A stretch of 64,000 nucleotides of DNA from contig NZ_AP025506.1 in the NCBI RefSeq assembly GCF_024347595.1, forward strand, positions 3,286,001 through 3,350,000. Direction: 5' to 3'. The notes beneath the pieces are model-generated. The model worked only from the letters and a program-made list of their open reading frames with translations. It was not told the DNA's origin and did no database searches. Positions within the stretch are counted from its first letter, which is position 1. Every line of letters begins with the position of its first letter. Source of the stretch: Vibrio pomeroyi. GTDB lineage: Bacteria > Pseudomonadota > Gammaproteobacteria > Enterobacterales > Vibrionaceae. The position numbers and the translations under genes are program-made. This document shows, piece by piece, positions 11,042 through 20,971 of the stretch.

Positions 11042-11512
11042 TTACCAACGGTAATGTGCGAACGCTTTGTTTGCGTCAGCCATGCGGTGAACGTCTTCAC
11101 GTTTCTTAACCGCAGTACCTTTGTTCTCAGACGCGTCTAGCATTTCAGCAGCTAGGCGTTGAGCCATAGATTTTTCACCACGCTTACGCGCAGCTTCAAC
11201 TACCCAACGCATAGCAAGAGCGTTACGGCGAACCGGACGAACTTCTACAGGTACTTGGTAAGTTGAACCACCTACACGGCGAGATTTAACTTCTACCGCT
11301 GGGCGAACATTTTCAAGAGCTTCTTCAAATACAGCTAAGTGGTCTTTACCAGACTTCTCAGCCATTGCATCTAGTGCAGTGTAAACAATTTTTTCTGCAG
11401 TAGATTTCTTTCCGTCAACCATAAGGATGTTAACGAATTTTGCCAGCAATTCAGATTTGAACTTAGGATCTGGAAGGATCTTACGCTGACCTATTACGCG
11501 ACGACGTGGCAT
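11042..11512 (-). CDS. rpsG: 30S ribosomal protein S7
   Basis: This 156-residue protein starts [20 protein letters not shown] and has the conserved [17 protein letters not shown] block. S7 nucleates assembly of the 30S head and lies near the E site. In E. coli S7 represses its own operon by binding the rpsL-rpsG spacer. The corresponding spacer here is 106 bases (11513-11618), of suitable length, but I could not identify the S7 site by eye. Confidence 0.98.
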   Translation of the reverse strand: MPRRRVIGQRKILPDPKFKSELLAKFVNILMVDGKKSTAEKIVYTALDAMAEKSGKDHLAVFEEALENVRPAVEVKSRRVGGSTYQVPVEVRPVRRNALAMRWVVEAARKRGEKSMAQRLAAEMLDASENKGTAVKKREDVHRMADANKAFAHYRW

Positions 11513-11618
11513 GGATATTCTCCGTTGTCTTCTTCAGGTTTTTTCCAAAACTTTTCAGAATAATAAATAAAATAGTGTTTGGCCTTACTTAACGCTTTCT
11601 TTTAAAAAAGAAAATGCA

Positions 11619-11996
<378 letters not shown>

Positions 11997-12041
11997 CTAG
12001 CTCCTGAAATTTACTTGAAAGTAAGCTTTGTGAAAAATCTA

Positions 12042-12068
12042 TCCCTAATCACAAGTCGTAATTAGGGA
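12042..12068 (-). promoter_or_regulatory. 5' leader hairpin of the str operon
   Basis: An 8-bp stem (12042-12049 with 12061-12068) begins almost exactly at the predicted transcription start. A hairpin at the very 5' end would be expected to protect the message from pyrophosphate removal and 5'-end-dependent decay. That role is inference. Confidence 0.5.
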
Positions 12069-12074
12069 CGCAAA

Positions 12075-12103
12075 ATTCTATTCAGCAGTGGGAGGTGTGT
12101 CAA
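12075..12103 (-). promoter_or_regulatory. Promoter of the str operon
   Basis: A perfect -35 TTGACA (plus 12098-12103), an exact 17-base spacer and the -10 TAGAAT (plus 12075-12080) are read toward rpsL. The GC-containing discriminator TTTTGCGTCCC follows. It lies just beyond the tusB stop, so the str operon need not be read from the tus operon. Confidence 0.85.
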
Positions 12104-12175
12104 GAAATATACAGATCTTTTTTAGCCGTCTAGAGCTCAGGATGGTCTACTTTTAACCAAACTGATAAAACACAG

Positions 12176-12451
12176 CTACCAAGTGACTGATTTGTCGCTT
12201 AAAACCGTCAGTTTAACGAACCCGTCGAAGTCCACTTGCGGAACGACATCGGAGGCAAGTTCTTGGAGACCTCGAGCAGCAAGATCCGGTTTTAATACCG
12301 ACACTCGCTCAACTGCGCTGATTTGAGTGAATAACTCATGATTTGGAAGGCAAACGTACACTGCATCTTCGACCAAAAGGAACTGATCCTGCGGTTGAGA
12401 ATAGGTTAATGCGAGTTTAAGTTTGTCGACTGATTTTACGATATGAAGCAT
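12176..12451 (-). CDS. tusB: Sulfurtransferase complex subunit TusB
   Basis: This 91-residue DsrH-family protein begins MLHIVKSVDKLKLALTYSQP. TusB is the small subunit of the TusBCD hexamer that relays sulfur from TusA through TusE to MnmA for 2-thiouridine at the tRNA wobble base. The frame opens 11 codons earlier, but the ATG at 12449-12451 has a GGGGA site six bases upstream and matches the family start. The tusC stop is nine bases upstream. Confidence 0.92.
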   Translation of the reverse strand: MLHIVKSVDKLKLALTYSQPQDQFLLVEDAVYVCLPNHELFTQISAVERVSVLKPDLAARGLQELASDVVPQVDFDGFVKLTVLSDKSVTW

Positions 12452-12459
12452 AGCGTCCC

Positions 12460-12816
12460 CTAGAAAGTCAGTATCTGTTGGCACTGAGCTAACTTCTGCG
12501 TTAACTCATCAGCTTCAACGGCGGTTGCATCAATCAACAGGTTGTCTGTCGAAAGACCAAACTGACTTAGGCTGCGCTGACACACATACACCTGTTCGAT
12601 GTCGTACAGGTCCATAAGCTTGAATGCTGAGATGTAGTCGCGTGATAGGACTTCGTCGGGTTGCTGAGCTTTGAGAAGCTGCGTCACACCATCGCCAACA
12701 AAGAACACGGCGATATCTTCACTGTAAGCAGAAGCGGCAAGTAATGCGTCCAACCCTTCTCTACCCGCAGCGGTAGTATGAGGAAAACTATTAAATATAA
12801 AGGCTAACTTTCTCAA
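12460..12816 (-). CDS. tusC: Sulfurtransferase complex subunit TusC
   Basis: This 118-residue DsrF-family protein begins [20 protein letters not shown], with [14 protein letters not shown] typical of TusC. It is a structural member of the TusBCD complex for tRNA thiolation. Its ATG overlaps the tusD stop by four bases, and tusB follows by nine, giving a tightly coupled tusDCB unit. Confidence 0.93.
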   Translation of the reverse strand: MRKLAFIFNSFPHTTAAGREGLDALLAASAYSEDIAVFFVGDGVTQLLKAQQPDEVLSRDYISAFKLMDLYDIEQVYVCQRSLSQFGLSTDNLLIDATAVEADELTQKLAQCQQILTF

Positions 12817-13202
12817 AACTGTACCACCCTATCTTGCGTGAGTAGCGCTTCCGATAAGCTCCCTAACCCAGCCTGTGTAAACCCTGACGCTAAGTTAGAT
12901 GCGCTTAGTTGGTGTTGCTCTGCTTCGTCTGAGCTAACCACACCACGTCTTAACGCGGCTGCTACACACGTTTCTAAGCTAACATCATGCTCATCCGCTA
13001 GCTTTTGCCAAGCAGAAGCTAAATCGAATTCATCGTTAGCAGGTACGGTGAGATTGGAGCCATTACTGACGCCATCTTGATAGAAGAATACACTGTGAAG
13101 TTTGTGGCCCTGTTTAATCAGAGCCACGGCAAACTGGTAAGCACTTCTTGCTGACTGTGAACCATAAACAGGTCCATTGACTAAGAGTGTATAGCTTAAC
13201 AA
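12813..13202 (-). CDS. tusD: Sulfurtransferase complex subunit TusD
   Basis: This 129-residue DsrE-family protein begins [21 protein letters not shown]79 in [12 protein letters not shown] is at the position of the active cysteine that accepts persulfide from TusA. Length and motif match E. coli TusD. Its start overlaps the end of yheO by seven bases, so it is co-translated with the regulator-like gene upstream. Confidence 0.94.
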   Translation of the reverse strand: MLSYTLLVNGPVYGSQSARSAYQFAVALIKQGHKLHSVFFYQDGVSNGSNLTVPANDEFDLASAWQKLADEHDVSLETCVAAALRRGVVSSDEAEQHQLSASNLASGFTQAGLGSLSEALLTQDRVVQF

Positions 13203-13921
13203 CCCTCTTCATCCTCTGTTTTACGTTGGCGGATGTATAGGTACACGGTGTGCTTAGAAATATTTAAGCGCTCAGCAACACGGTTAATCGCGTCTTTGAT
13301 ATCGAAAATACCTTTGTCGTATAGCTCCATCACGATCTGACGGTTCTTAGTATTGTTCGATACTGACTTATCAGCGTTGATCTCTTCAATGGTGCGCTCA
13401 ACCGTTTGGTCGACAAGCTCTTCAACGTCGCTTGCGAAGTTAACCGATGATGCGGCTTCGTCTGCGTCTTGCGTAGGCATGAAAGATTGCAGCACTTGTG
13501 AGAATGGCGCGTCTAGGTTGACGTTAATACACAGTAGGCCAATCACTCGGTCTTCACCATTGCGGATAGCAACCGTGATCGACTTCATCAACACTCCGCC
13601 TTTCGCGCGAGTGAAGTATGAACGTGAGAAGTTACGCTTAGAACCTTCAATATCTTTCAGCATCTTCAATGCAAGATCGGTGATCGGCGAACCAACCTGA
13701 CGACCTGTATTTTCGCCGTTGGCAATTTTAATCGCAGAAGTATTGAGGTCTTCTAATGAGTGCAAAACGATTTCACAAAACGGACCAATAAGACTCGCAA
13801 TACCGTCAACAACGGCCTCATAAGATCTTAGAATGATTTTATCGTGTTCACTGAATGGCATAACGTGGACTGATTCCATTTCAAGTAACACATCTGCATT
13901 GACTGTTTCTGTAGTAGTCAC
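13196..13921 (-). CDS. yheO: YheO-like PAS/HTH transcriptional regulator
   Basis: The 241-residue protein has an N-terminal YheO/PAS-like domain (about 20-150, with [14 protein letters not shown] and [15 protein letters not shown]) and a C-terminal DauR/YheO-type helix-turn-helix (about 190-235, [20 protein letters not shown]). The family is related to regulators of D-amino-acid catabolism, but the ligand of YheO is unknown. It overlaps tusD by seven bases, as in E. coli, which hints at a link to sulfur relay. The function is not established. Confidence 0.85.
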   Translation of the reverse strand: MTTTETVNADVLLEMESVHVMPFSEHDKIILRSYEAVVDGIASLIGPFCEIVLHSLEDLNTSAIKIANGENTGRQVGSPITDLALKMLKDIEGSKRNFSRSYFTRAKGGVLMKSITVAIRNGEDRVIGLLCINVNLDAPFSQVLQSFMPTQDADEAASSVNFASDVEELVDQTVERTIEEINADKSVSNNTKNRQIVMELYDKGIFDIKDAINRVAERLNISKHTVYLYIRQRKTEDEEGC

Positions 13922-14056
13922 TTATTCCTTACCTTCGTGTGAAAAATCAACAAATTTATGTAAGTTTATCAGAAAATTTTAATTGCACACCTAGCTAACA
14001 TTGCAACTAGTGATTTAGAACAAGTTTAAAAATCAAATACTCAGCCTCAAATCATA

Positions 14057-14086
14057 AAAAAAGCCTAACTCAAAGTTAGGCTTTTT
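14057..14086 (-). terminator. Terminator after fkpA
   Basis: The stem AAGCCTAAC/GTTAGGCTT (14061-14069 with 14075-14083) is flanked by A and T runs, so on the minus strand the hairpin is followed by seven T. It lies 40 bases after the fkpA stop. Confidence 0.85.
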
Positions 14087-14126
14087 ATTCAATCAACGTA
14101 TTTTAGTACGAGGTTTTTAATCGATA

Positions 14127-14903
14127 TTACTGAGCAGGAGCTGCTTCAGCGTTATCAATTTTTAGTAGTTCAACTTCGAATACTAGCGTTGAGTTAGCTG
14201 GGATAGTCGGTGTGTCTTGCTCACCGTATGCTAGCTCTGGCGGGATTACGAACTTGTACTTAGAACCAACTTTCATTAGTTGTACGCCTTCAGTCCAGCC
14301 TGGGATTACGCGGTTAAGTGGGAATGTTGCTGGTTCGCCACGGTCGTAAGAGCTGTCGAACTGAGTTCCGTCTGTTAGCGTACCTTTGTAGTGTACTTGA
14401 ACAGTATCAGTGTCTTTTGGAGAAGCGCCTTCGCCAGCTGTCATTACTTGGTAAAGTAGGCCAGATTCAGTTTGCTCTACGCCTTCAGTCTTTGCGAACT
14501 CAGCGCGGAAGTCATCACCTGCTTTCTTAGTTTCAGCTGATTTCTCTGCAGCTTGTGCTTGCATAGTTTCAGCAACACGCTTGTCTAGAGCTTCAAGAGC
14601 TGCGCGAGTTTCTTCTTCGTTCAGTGCAGTTTTCTCTGCGAATACGTCTTCGATACCTTGAAGAACCATATCTTTGTCTAGGTTAATGCCTAGTTCGCTT
14701 GGCTTATCAATGCTTGTGCTTAGGTAATTAGCGAAAGATACGCCGATTGCGTATGCCGCTTTGTCGTCTTCTGTTTTAAAGTTTACTGCTTCAACTTTAA
14801 CTTCTTCAACCTGTGGAGCTTCTGCCTTTGGTTCTTCTTTCTGACAACCAACTGCTAGCATAACCGTTGCGGCAAGCAGTGATACTTTTAAAACTGATTT
14901 CAT
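14127..14903 (-). CDS. fkpA: FKBP-type peptidyl-prolyl isomerase FkpA, envelope chaperone
   Basis: The 258-residue protein has an N-terminal signal ending LAVGC-Q, a plausible lipobox (the E. coli enzyme is periplasmic). A helical dimerisation/chaperone domain with the FKBP_N pattern follows (about 45-140), then an FKBP domain ([40 protein letters not shown]). A TTG four codons upstream is in frame, but the ATG at 14901-14903 has GGAG six bases before it. It probably catalyses proline isomerisation and prevents aggregation of exported proteins. Confidence 0.93.
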   Translation of the reverse strand: MKSVLKVSLLAATVMLAVGCQKEEPKAEAPQVEEVKVEAVNFKTEDDKAAYAIGVSFANYLSTSIDKPSELGINLDKDMVLQGIEDVFAEKTALNEEETRAALEALDKRVAETMQAQAAEKSAETKKAGDDFRAEFAKTEGVEQTESGLLYQVMTAGEGASPKDTDTVQVHYKGTLTDGTQFDSSYDRGEPATFPLNRVIPGWTEGVQLMKVGSKYKFVIPPELAYGEQDTPTIPANSTLVFEVELLKIDNAEAAPAQ

Positions 14904-15034
14904 TGAATTCTCCAATTAATGGCCAAGCCATTGGTTATTGTGCACAAATCTAATGATTAGATTGGTGTGAATACGTTAGTTATAACAATATACTAGTCAT
15001 ATGTCTTTCGACACAAACCGGATTATTAGATGTG

Positions 15035-16012
15035 ATGCGAATATTTTTCCACTCATTGCTATGTACAATTGTCATCACCTTGTTAAATGGATGTTTTTTC
15101 TTCCAAGATGATGAGCAACGTTGGGAAATTGAACCCAATGGTGCCACCAGCTTTGCCCTTAGCAGAGATGGACGCTTCGCCCTGCTCTACTCTCAGCAAA
15201 AACAACTGCTGCTTTGGGACCTTGCCGAAAACAAAGAGTTAGCTCAACTCGGTCCACAAGATCAATTAGAAAACCAAGTATCGCGTATCCGTATCTCGGA
15301 CAATGGCCGCTTTGCCATTACCGCAAGCCAGATGAACTTCGCCGTTTGGGACCTCTCTTGGACACAAGCTGAAGGGCTATGGTCTATCTCCGATGGCTTA
15401 ATTCGCGATGTCGATATCTCTAGCAATGGTGAAAAAGTATTGCTTGGCCTGTCTAATGGCAAAGCGATCTATGTGGACTTAGTCACCGGACGCCGTCTTG
15501 AGTTCCTTGCTCACCGAGAAAAAGTTAATTCTGTTTCCCTTTCTTCCAATGGTCGCTACGCATTATCAGGCGGTAACGACTATAAAGCGTACCTGTGGGA
15601 TACCGAGTCAGGCTTGGTATTACGTACCTTTGAGCATGAACAAAGAGTAGTACGAGTTGCGCTGCAGCGCGATGGTGAACTGGCTTTTACCTCTGATGGC
15701 GGTAACCAAGCGATGATTTGGGATCTTGAAACTGGTGAACCTCAAGCACAGCTGCAGAGCTGGTCGCGACAACTTATCTTCTCTAGCGCGCGTTTTTCTG
15801 ATGATGGCAGTATGTTGGTGACGGGCACACCATCGAGCCAAGTCAGTGTGTGGAATACTCAAGACGGAAAACGAATTTCTCGTCACGATGCTGAGCCATT
15901 AAAAGATGCTCGCCCTCCCCGTGCGGTAGTGTATGATGCAGCCTTTGATGATAAGAACCGTGTGATATCGGGCACCTCTGCGGGCATAGCCCAAGCTTGG
16001 AATGTGGATTAA
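15035..16012 (+). CDS. WD40-like beta-propeller lipoprotein, function unknown
   Basis: The 325-residue protein has a signal peptide with lipobox LLNGC (cysteine 20) and then repeats of the WD40 type: LSRDGRFALL...LLLWDL, SDNGRFAIT...FAVWDL, SSNGRYALSGG...YLWDTESG, MIWDLETGEP, VSVWNTQDGK. About seven blades can be counted, enough for a closed propeller. It should be membrane-anchored, most likely in the outer membrane, as a protein-binding platform. slyX follows six bases later, so the two are co-transcribed. The ATG at 15035 is preferred to the GTG at 15032. No partner or substrate is indicated. Confidence 0.85.
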   Translation: MRIFFHSLLCTIVITLLNGCFFFQDDEQRWEIEPNGATSFALSRDGRFALLYSQQKQLLLWDLAENKELAQLGPQDQLENQVSRIRISDNGRFAITASQMNFAVWDLSWTQAEGLWSISDGLIRDVDISSNGEKVLLGLSNGKAIYVDLVTGRRLEFLAHREKVNSVSLSSNGRYALSGGNDYKAYLWDTESGLVLRTFEHEQRVVRVALQRDGELAFTSDGGNQAMIWDLETGEPQAQLQSWSRQLIFSSARFSDDGSMLVTGTPSSQVSVWNTQDGKRISRHDAEPLKDARPPRAVVYDAAFDDKNRVISGTSAGIAQAWNVD

Positions 16013-16017
16013 GAACG

Positions 16018-16245
16018 ATGACAGAAAAGCGAGTTGAACAACTAGAAAGCCGCGTGAATGACTTAGAATGTCAGCTAGCTTTCCAAGAACAGACCATTGA
16101 AGAACTCAATGAAGCGCTTAGCCAGCAACAGATGTTGATCACTAAGATGAAAGACCAGATGAAGTATGTCGTGGGTAAAGTGAAGAACATTGATGGTTCA
16201 AACTTGGCCGACGCATCAGAAGAAACGCCACCACCGCACTATTAA
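16018..16245 (+). CDS. slyX: SlyX family coiled-coil protein
   Basis: This 75-residue protein begins MTEKRVEQLESRVNDLECQL and is almost entirely a heptad-rich coiled coil, ending with the family's proline-rich TPPPHY. The function of SlyX is unknown despite its historical link with slyD. The ATG at 16018 is five bases after the lipoprotein stop. The frame is open upstream, but the family starts here. Confidence 0.9.
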   Translation: MTEKRVEQLESRVNDLECQLAFQEQTIEELNEALSQQQMLITKMKDQMKYVVGKVKNIDGSNLADASEETPPPHY

Positions 16246-16320
16246 GCGCGTTTCAAATCAACTACAGTTCGCTAACGATTGAGTGTGTTAGCTATCGAAA
16301 TGCTTGTTGATGACGAATAA

Positions 16321-16359
16321 AAAGAAAGGGCGACAGATATTCTCTGTCGCCCTTTCTTT
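16321..16359. terminator. Bidirectional terminator between slyX and iaaA
   Basis: A perfect 17-bp stem (16321-16337 with 16343-16359) has a 5-base loop, GC-rich in the centre and A/T at the ends, between two convergent genes. It can serve both strands. Confidence 0.88.
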
Positions 16360-16392
16360 ATGCCTGCTATTTAGAACCAAACCACCAAAGGT

Positions 16393-17358
16393 TTAGTCAT
16401 CGGTGTAAATCTTCACTTCTACACGCCCGTCTGTATCAACACTTGCACGATACATCCCTGAACTGTTCATACCGAAATGGATATCACCTTGGCCATCAAT
16501 CGCTATCAAGCCACCTTCACCACCCATGGTTTTCAGCTCACCTTGGATGATATGTTCACAAGCCGTGTGCACATCTTCTTTGAGATAACGCATTCGTGCC
16601 GCTACATCACTGGCAACCATCTTTCTTAAGAAGAACTCGCCCATTCCGGTAGTGGAAATCGCAACGTTACCATTCTCGGCAATAGTACCAGCGCCAATAA
16701 TTGGAGAATCACCGACACGACCATACTTCTTGTTAGTCACGCCGCCAGTGCTTGTCGCAGCCGCTAGGTTACCCGCTTGGTCTAACGCCACCGCGCCAAC
16801 CGTGCCGTACTTTTTGTCGTCAGGGTATTTCTCGGCATGTTGCTCGTCGTATTTCGCTTCCGACAAGGCAAAGATACCTTTCTCTTTCATTGACTGAAGC
16901 TGATCATAGCGACGCTCGGTGAAGAAGTAATCTTGCTCAGTGAAGGTGTACTCATGCTCAAAGGCAAACTTCTCGGCACCTTCGCCAATCAGTAGTACGT
17001 GGTCGCTTTTCAGCATCACATCACGTGCGAGTTCAATCGGGTTTTTGATATGACGGACACCAGCAATCGCACCTGCATCCATTTCACGGCCGTGCATCAC
17101 CGACGCATCCATCTCAACAAATTCATCATGAGTCAGAACCGAACCTTTACCGGCATTAAAATGAGGGCTGTCTTCCATCACCTTAACGGATGCCACTACC
17201 GCATCCAGAGCATCACCGCCCGATTGCAGCACTTGATAACCAGCCAGAACCGATTTCTCTAAAGCTTCAGTAATACCCGTTTTTAATTCATCGCTCATTT
17301 GCTCTCGCAAGATGGTTCCCGCACCACCATGAATGGCAATTGAAAAAGGTTGTGACAT
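16393..17358 (-). CDS. iaaA: Isoaspartyl peptidase / L-asparaginase (Ntn hydrolase)
   Basis: This 321-residue plant-type asparaginase has the N-terminal SIAIHGGAGTI block and a conserved autoproteolysis site, G-T186-VGAVALD, where T186 becomes the N-terminal nucleophile after cleavage. Substrate-binding motifs GGVTNKKYGRVGD and STTGMGEFF follow. It hydrolyses beta-aspartyl dipeptides and asparagine. The frame extends 38 codons further upstream, but the ATG at 17356-17358 has GGAG nearby and gives family length. It is probably cytoplasmic, since no signal peptide is seen. Confidence 0.92.
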   Translation of the reverse strand: MSQPFSIAIHGGAGTILREQMSDELKTGITEALEKSVLAGYQVLQSGGDALDAVVASVKVMEDSPHFNAGKGSVLTHDEFVEMDASVMHGREMDAGAIAGVRHIKNPIELARDVMLKSDHVLLIGEGAEKFAFEHEYTFTEQDYFFTERRYDQLQSMKEKGIFALSEAKYDEQHAEKYPDDKKYGTVGAVALDQAGNLAAATSTGGVTNKKYGRVGDSPIIGAGTIAENGNVAISTTGMGEFFLRKMVASDVAARMRYLKEDVHTACEHIIQGELKTMGGEGGLIAIDGQGDIHFGMNSSGMYRASVDTDGRVEVKIYTDD

Positions 17359-17521
17359 GCGAACTCTCCACTGATGTCGTCTTATAATGTTGTGCCTATC
17401 AATATCACATCCACGGTTCGATGTCTGATAGCAAAAACCAAACTTTTTACGAATGCTTAGATTTACGGACACTTAGTTTAGTAGATTAAAAGTCAGGCGC
17501 AAAAAGCTCGGCGCTAATACG

Positions 17522-17547
17522 AAAAAAGCCTCCACAAGGGAGGCTTT
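17522..17547 (-). terminator. Terminator after slyD
   Basis: The stem AAAGCCTCC/GGAGGCTTT (17525-17533 with 17539-17547) is followed on the minus strand by a run of six T, about 33 bases after the slyD stop. Confidence 0.85.
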
Positions 17548-17579
17548 CAAGATTCTTAATCTAAACCGCTAATTCGGTA

Positions 17580-18170
17580 TTAGTGAGAACCACAGCTACC
17601 GCCGCCGCAGCAGCCGTCTTTTTTCTCTTCACCGTGGTCGTGGCCTTCGCCACCACAGCAACCGCCTTCGTGGTCATGATCGTGACCGTGGCTGCCACAG
17701 CCGCCTTCTTGGTGTACGTGACCGTGTTGAACTTCTTCTTCAGTCGCTTCACGTACCGCTACAACTTCAACGTCAAACGTTAGAGTTTGGCCAGCTAGCA
17801 TGTGGTTACCGTCAACAACAACTTCGTCGCCGTCTACTTCAGTAACTTCTACTGGGATTGGACCTTGGTCAGTATCCGCTAGGAAACGCATGCCAACTTC
17901 GATTTGCTCAACACCTTGGAATACGTCAGCAGGAACACGTTGAACTAGAGCGTCGTTGTGTTCGCCGTAAGCGTCTTCTGGAGTAACAGTTGCAGAGAAC
18001 TTGTCACCAGCAACTTTGCCTTCAAGCTCTTTTTCAAGACCTGTAATTAGGTTGTTGTGACCGTGAAGGTAATCTAGTGGAGCTTCTGCAGTTGATTGGT
18101 CAACTACTACGCCATCTTCAAGTTTCACTTGATATGCAACACTAACTACTACGTTCTTTTCAATTTTCAT
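17580..18170 (-). CDS. slyD: FKBP-type peptidyl-prolyl isomerase SlyD, metallochaperone
   Basis: The 196-residue protein has an N-terminal FKBP fold with the insert-in-flap chaperone domain (about 1-145, VAYQVKLEDGVVVDQSTAEA, PEDAYGEHNDALVQRVP). A C-terminal tail packed with His and Cys follows (about 146-196, HGHVHQEGGCGSHGHDHDHE, ending GGGSCGSH). In E. coli SlyD this tail binds nickel and supports hydrogenase maturation. The tail here resembles that role, but no hydrogenase gene is in the window. It is cytoplasmic. Confidence 0.95.
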   Translation of the reverse strand: MKIEKNVVVSVAYQVKLEDGVVVDQSTAEAPLDYLHGHNNLITGLEKELEGKVAGDKFSATVTPEDAYGEHNDALVQRVPADVFQGVEQIEVGMRFLADTDQGPIPVEVTEVDGDEVVVDGNHMLAGQTLTFDVEVVAVREATEEEVQHGHVHQEGGCGSHGHDHDHEGGCCGGEGHDHGEEKKDGCCGGGSCGSH

Positions 18171-18264
18171 GAGAGCTCCAAGGAGGTTTGGACTAAGCTC
18201 GAACAGTTGAGCTTAGGAAAAATTCTGTACCGGGATATTATGGGGATCAATTAACGAAACTCAA

Positions 18265-18465
18265 TCATTCTGGCTTAAAAATACCGATCATTTCTTGATT
18301 CGCGTGTTCAGATTTCTCTACAGTTTTCGGTTTACGTTGCTCTGTGAAGTCACAATCGACACATTCCACCAGCTCGATATTATTCTCAACCCACCAGCGA
18401 AGCGTGTCTTGAGTGTTGCAGCTTGGGCAGCTCGCCCCTGCGATAAAGCGTTTTTTCTGTTTCAC
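18265..18465 (-). CDS. yheV: YheV family putative zinc ribbon protein
   Basis: This 66-residue protein begins (GTG) KQKKRFIAGASCPSCNTQDT and has two CxxC pairs, CPSC and CVDC, typical of a zinc ribbon, and ends IGIFKPE like E. coli YheV. A longer frame upstream is open to 18582, but AAGGA lies seven bases before the GTG at 18463-18465 and the family length is 66, so the GTG start is chosen. The function is unknown. kefB/kefG lie upstream on the same strand, as in E. coli. Confidence 0.88.
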   Translation of the reverse strand: MKQKKRFIAGASCPSCNTQDTLRWWVENNIELVECVDCDFTEQRKPKTVEKSEHANQEMIGIFKPE

Positions 18466-18603
18466 GTTGATATCCTTTACTACTCTGGATTCGCGGTTCT
18501 TCCGTTCTAGCTTTATTAAAGACGAAACAGAGACCGCGTTTATTATTAGATTGGTTCTATAGACTGTTATTTCTATGCTCAAGCTATTAGCGATTCACTC
18601 TAG

Positions 18604-20400
18604 CTACTGCCAATAGTTTCGAGATTGGTGATCGTTTTCCATCTCATGTCCAAAGATCTCTTCAAGCTCTTTACGAGCCTCTTTCGCTCTTTGGGCTAAC
18701 TCGGCATCCTCGTTATGCTGAGGAAGCAACTCTTTCAGCATACCATTATCCAACTTCCTAAAGTGTGCTTCTGCTCGCTTCGCTTTATATGGGTGCATGC
18801 CAAGTTCAGTCAATGTCTGACGACCTAAATCGAGAGCCCCAAGGAAGGTTTCACGAGAATAGTTACTCACACCGTGGTTAAGTAATTGATACGCTTCAAC
18901 ACGGCTTCGTGCTCGCGCTAAGATCTTTAAGCGTGGGAAGTGCTGCTTACACAAATCGACGGTTTTCATGATTTCGTCAGGAGAGTCCGTACACAACACT
19001 ATCGCTTCCGCTTTATCAGCACCAGCTGCACGTAACAGTTCTAGGTGTGTTGAATCACCGTAAAATACCTTGTAGCCGAACTTTCTCAAAATGTGTATTT
19101 GGCTGGCATCGCTTTCAAGAACGGTAATTCGAATCTTGTTGGCATACATCAAGCGACCAATGATCTGACCGAAACGACCGAAGCCAGCAATGATCACTCG
19201 AGGACTGCGATCAACCACATCCGAAGACATCGCGTTCTCACTGATTTGATTCAGTTGACGAGCAAAGAATCGGTCTTGCAGCTTTAGCATTAATGGCGTG
19301 GTCACCATTGATAGACTCACAACCACCAATAAGAACGACACTTGTTCGCCACTTAAGATGCCTTGAGCACTTGCTGCGGTAAAAATAACGAAAGCAAACT
19401 CACCACCTTGACTGAGAATCATCGCCATTCGGCTACGCGCTTTTGCTTGAGTACCAAAGATACGAGCCAGCGCATACAGCACTAAACCTTTCAATACGAC
19501 CAATGCAGATACGGCAATCAATATCGCGAATGGGCTTTCAGCCAGTAAACCCAAGTTCACCGCCATCCCCACCGAGATGAAGAACAGACCAAGTAATAAT
19601 CCTTTGAATGGGTCTATCGCGATCTCAAGCTCGTGTCGATATTCACTTTCAGCCAGAAGTACTCCCGCTAAGAATGTACCCAATGCCATCGATAAACCGA
19701 TCTGTTGCATGATGACAGCAATACCAATCACCAATAACAGCGCTGCGACGGTGAACAATTCACGCACGCCACTCATAACTACGTATCGGAATAGCGGTCT
19801 CAACAAGAAGTGACCACCGACCAACAAGCCAATCACGCCACCTAGCATCCAAAGCATGTCCGCCCAACTGCCACCGGTATTACCCGCAAGGAGAGGCAAC
19901 ATCGCTAACATAGGGATTACTGCAATATCTTGGAAAAGTAACACCGCAAAGCCAGACTGCCCCGCTTCTTTACCACCGAGCTCTCGCTCTTCAATGACAC
20001 GCAAGGCAATCGCGGTCGAAGATAGGGCTAAACCCATACCTATGACCAAGCTCGTTTGCCACGTTAAACCGAACATGCAGGCGATGGCAGTAATAATCAG
20101 AGTCGTGATCAGCACTTGCGCGCCACCCAATCCGAGAATAGGCGCCCGCATCTGCCACAATTTTTTAGGGTTAAGCTCTAAACCAATCAGGAAGAGCAGC
20201 AGCACCACCCCGAATTCAGAGAAGTGGAGAATCGCTTCTACATCACTGATTAAACCAAGCCCCCATGGGCCAATAGCAACACCTGCCAGAAGGTAACCCA
20301 ATACTGAGCCCAAGCCAGCTCGCTGCGCGATAGGAACCGCGACTACAGCAGCCGCTAGAAATATAACGCTACTTTGCAAAAAATCATTAGTCAGAGCCAT
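18604..20400 (-). CDS. kefB: Glutathione-regulated potassium-efflux system protein KefB
   Basis: The 598-residue protein has a CPA2-type K+/H+ exchanger domain with about 12 membrane spans (residues 1-380), including the conserved HFSEFGVVLLLFLIGLELNP and LFQDIAVIPML blocks. A cytosolic RCK/KTN domain with the nucleotide loop GFGRFGQ follows (about 398-520). KefB is gated by glutathione adducts and lowers cytoplasmic pH during electrophile stress. Of two adjacent ATGs, the second (20398-20400) is six bases from GGAG. It overlaps kefG by 14 bases. Confidence 0.94.
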   Translation of the reverse strand: MALTNDFLQSSVIFLAAAVVAVPIAQRAGLGSVLGYLLAGVAIGPWGLGLISDVEAILHFSEFGVVLLLFLIGLELNPKKLWQMRAPILGLGGAQVLITTLIITAIACMFGLTWQTSLVIGMGLALSSTAIALRVIEERELGGKEAGQSGFAVLLFQDIAVIPMLAMLPLLAGNTGGSWADMLWMLGGVIGLLVGGHFLLRPLFRYVVMSGVRELFTVAALLLVIGIAVIMQQIGLSMALGTFLAGVLLAESEYRHELEIAIDPFKGLLLGLFFISVGMAVNLGLLAESPFAILIAVSALVVLKGLVLYALARIFGTQAKARSRMAMILSQGGEFAFVIFTAASAQGILSGEQVSFLLVVVSLSMVTTPLMLKLQDRFFARQLNQISENAMSSDVVDRSPRVIIAGFGRFGQIIGRLMYANKIRITVLESDASQIHILRKFGYKVFYGDSTHLELLRAAGADKAEAIVLCTDSPDEIMKTVDLCKQHFPRLKILARARSRVEAYQLLNHGVSNYSRETFLGALDLGRQTLTELGMHPYKAKRAEAHFRKLDNGMLKELLPQHNEDAELAQRAKEARKELEEIFGHEMENDHQSRNYWQ

Positions 20401-20971
20401 CATTCGCTCCTATCTCTTGTAGCGGGTCTCGCAACCAGTTTCGATACGCCTCAGCGTGTTGGTAACGCGTCATATCCGAGACATTTCGTGCCCAGTGTAA
20501 AACCAGAGGTGATATCCAGTTCATCTGACACAAAGCAGCGGTGAGTTCGAATGGTTGCAAGATCTCTTGTAATGGATATTTATTATAGCCTGCGGCACCA
20601 AACGCCTCTTCTTTACCACCGGTTGTGATAACGCTACGCCAGTGTTTACCCTTAAGCGCGCTTTGTTCACCAAACGCAAAACCTTTGCCCAATACGCGGT
20701 CAAACCACTCTTTTAATAATGAGGGACAGGAATACATAAACAGAGGATGTTGAAACACAATCACATCGAACTCGAGAAGTAATTCATGCTCATAAGGCAC
20801 ATCGATGAAGAAGTCTGGATAGATGGCGTAGAGATCATGAATTTTGACATGACCGAGCGACTCTATCTTTTTAATCATCATCTGATTGGCAATAGAAGTT
20901 TGCGGCTCTGGGTGCGCGTAGATGATCAACACCTTTGGCACGACTTTGTCTGTCGAGGGAGTATTACTCAT
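20387..20971 (-). CDS. kefG: KefG-like NAD(P)H quinone oxidoreductase, ancillary to KefB
   Basis: The 194-residue flavodoxin-fold protein contains KVLIIYAHPEPQTSIANQ and FQHPLFMYSCPSLLKEWFDR, the motifs of the NQO/Kef ancillary family. In E. coli KefG is needed for full KefB activity. The gene overlaps kefB by 14 bases, strong evidence of a functional pair. It is divergent from yheS, with about 170 bases between. Confidence 0.92.
   Translation of the reverse strand: MSNTPSTDKVVPKVLIIYAHPEPQTSIANQMMIKKIESLGHVKIHDLYAIYPDFFIDVPYEHELLLEFDVIVFQHPLFMYSCPSLLKEWFDRVLGKGFAFGEQSALKGKHWRSVITTGGKEEAFGAAGYNKYPLQEILQPFELTAALCQMNWISPLVLHWARNVSDMTRYQHAEAYRNWLRDPLQEIGANDGSD

Noticed and set aside
17580..17760. 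His/Cys-rich low-complexity region as possible sequence error or repeat expansion
   Set aside because: It is the ordinary metal-binding tail of SlyD and stays in frame to a proper stop.
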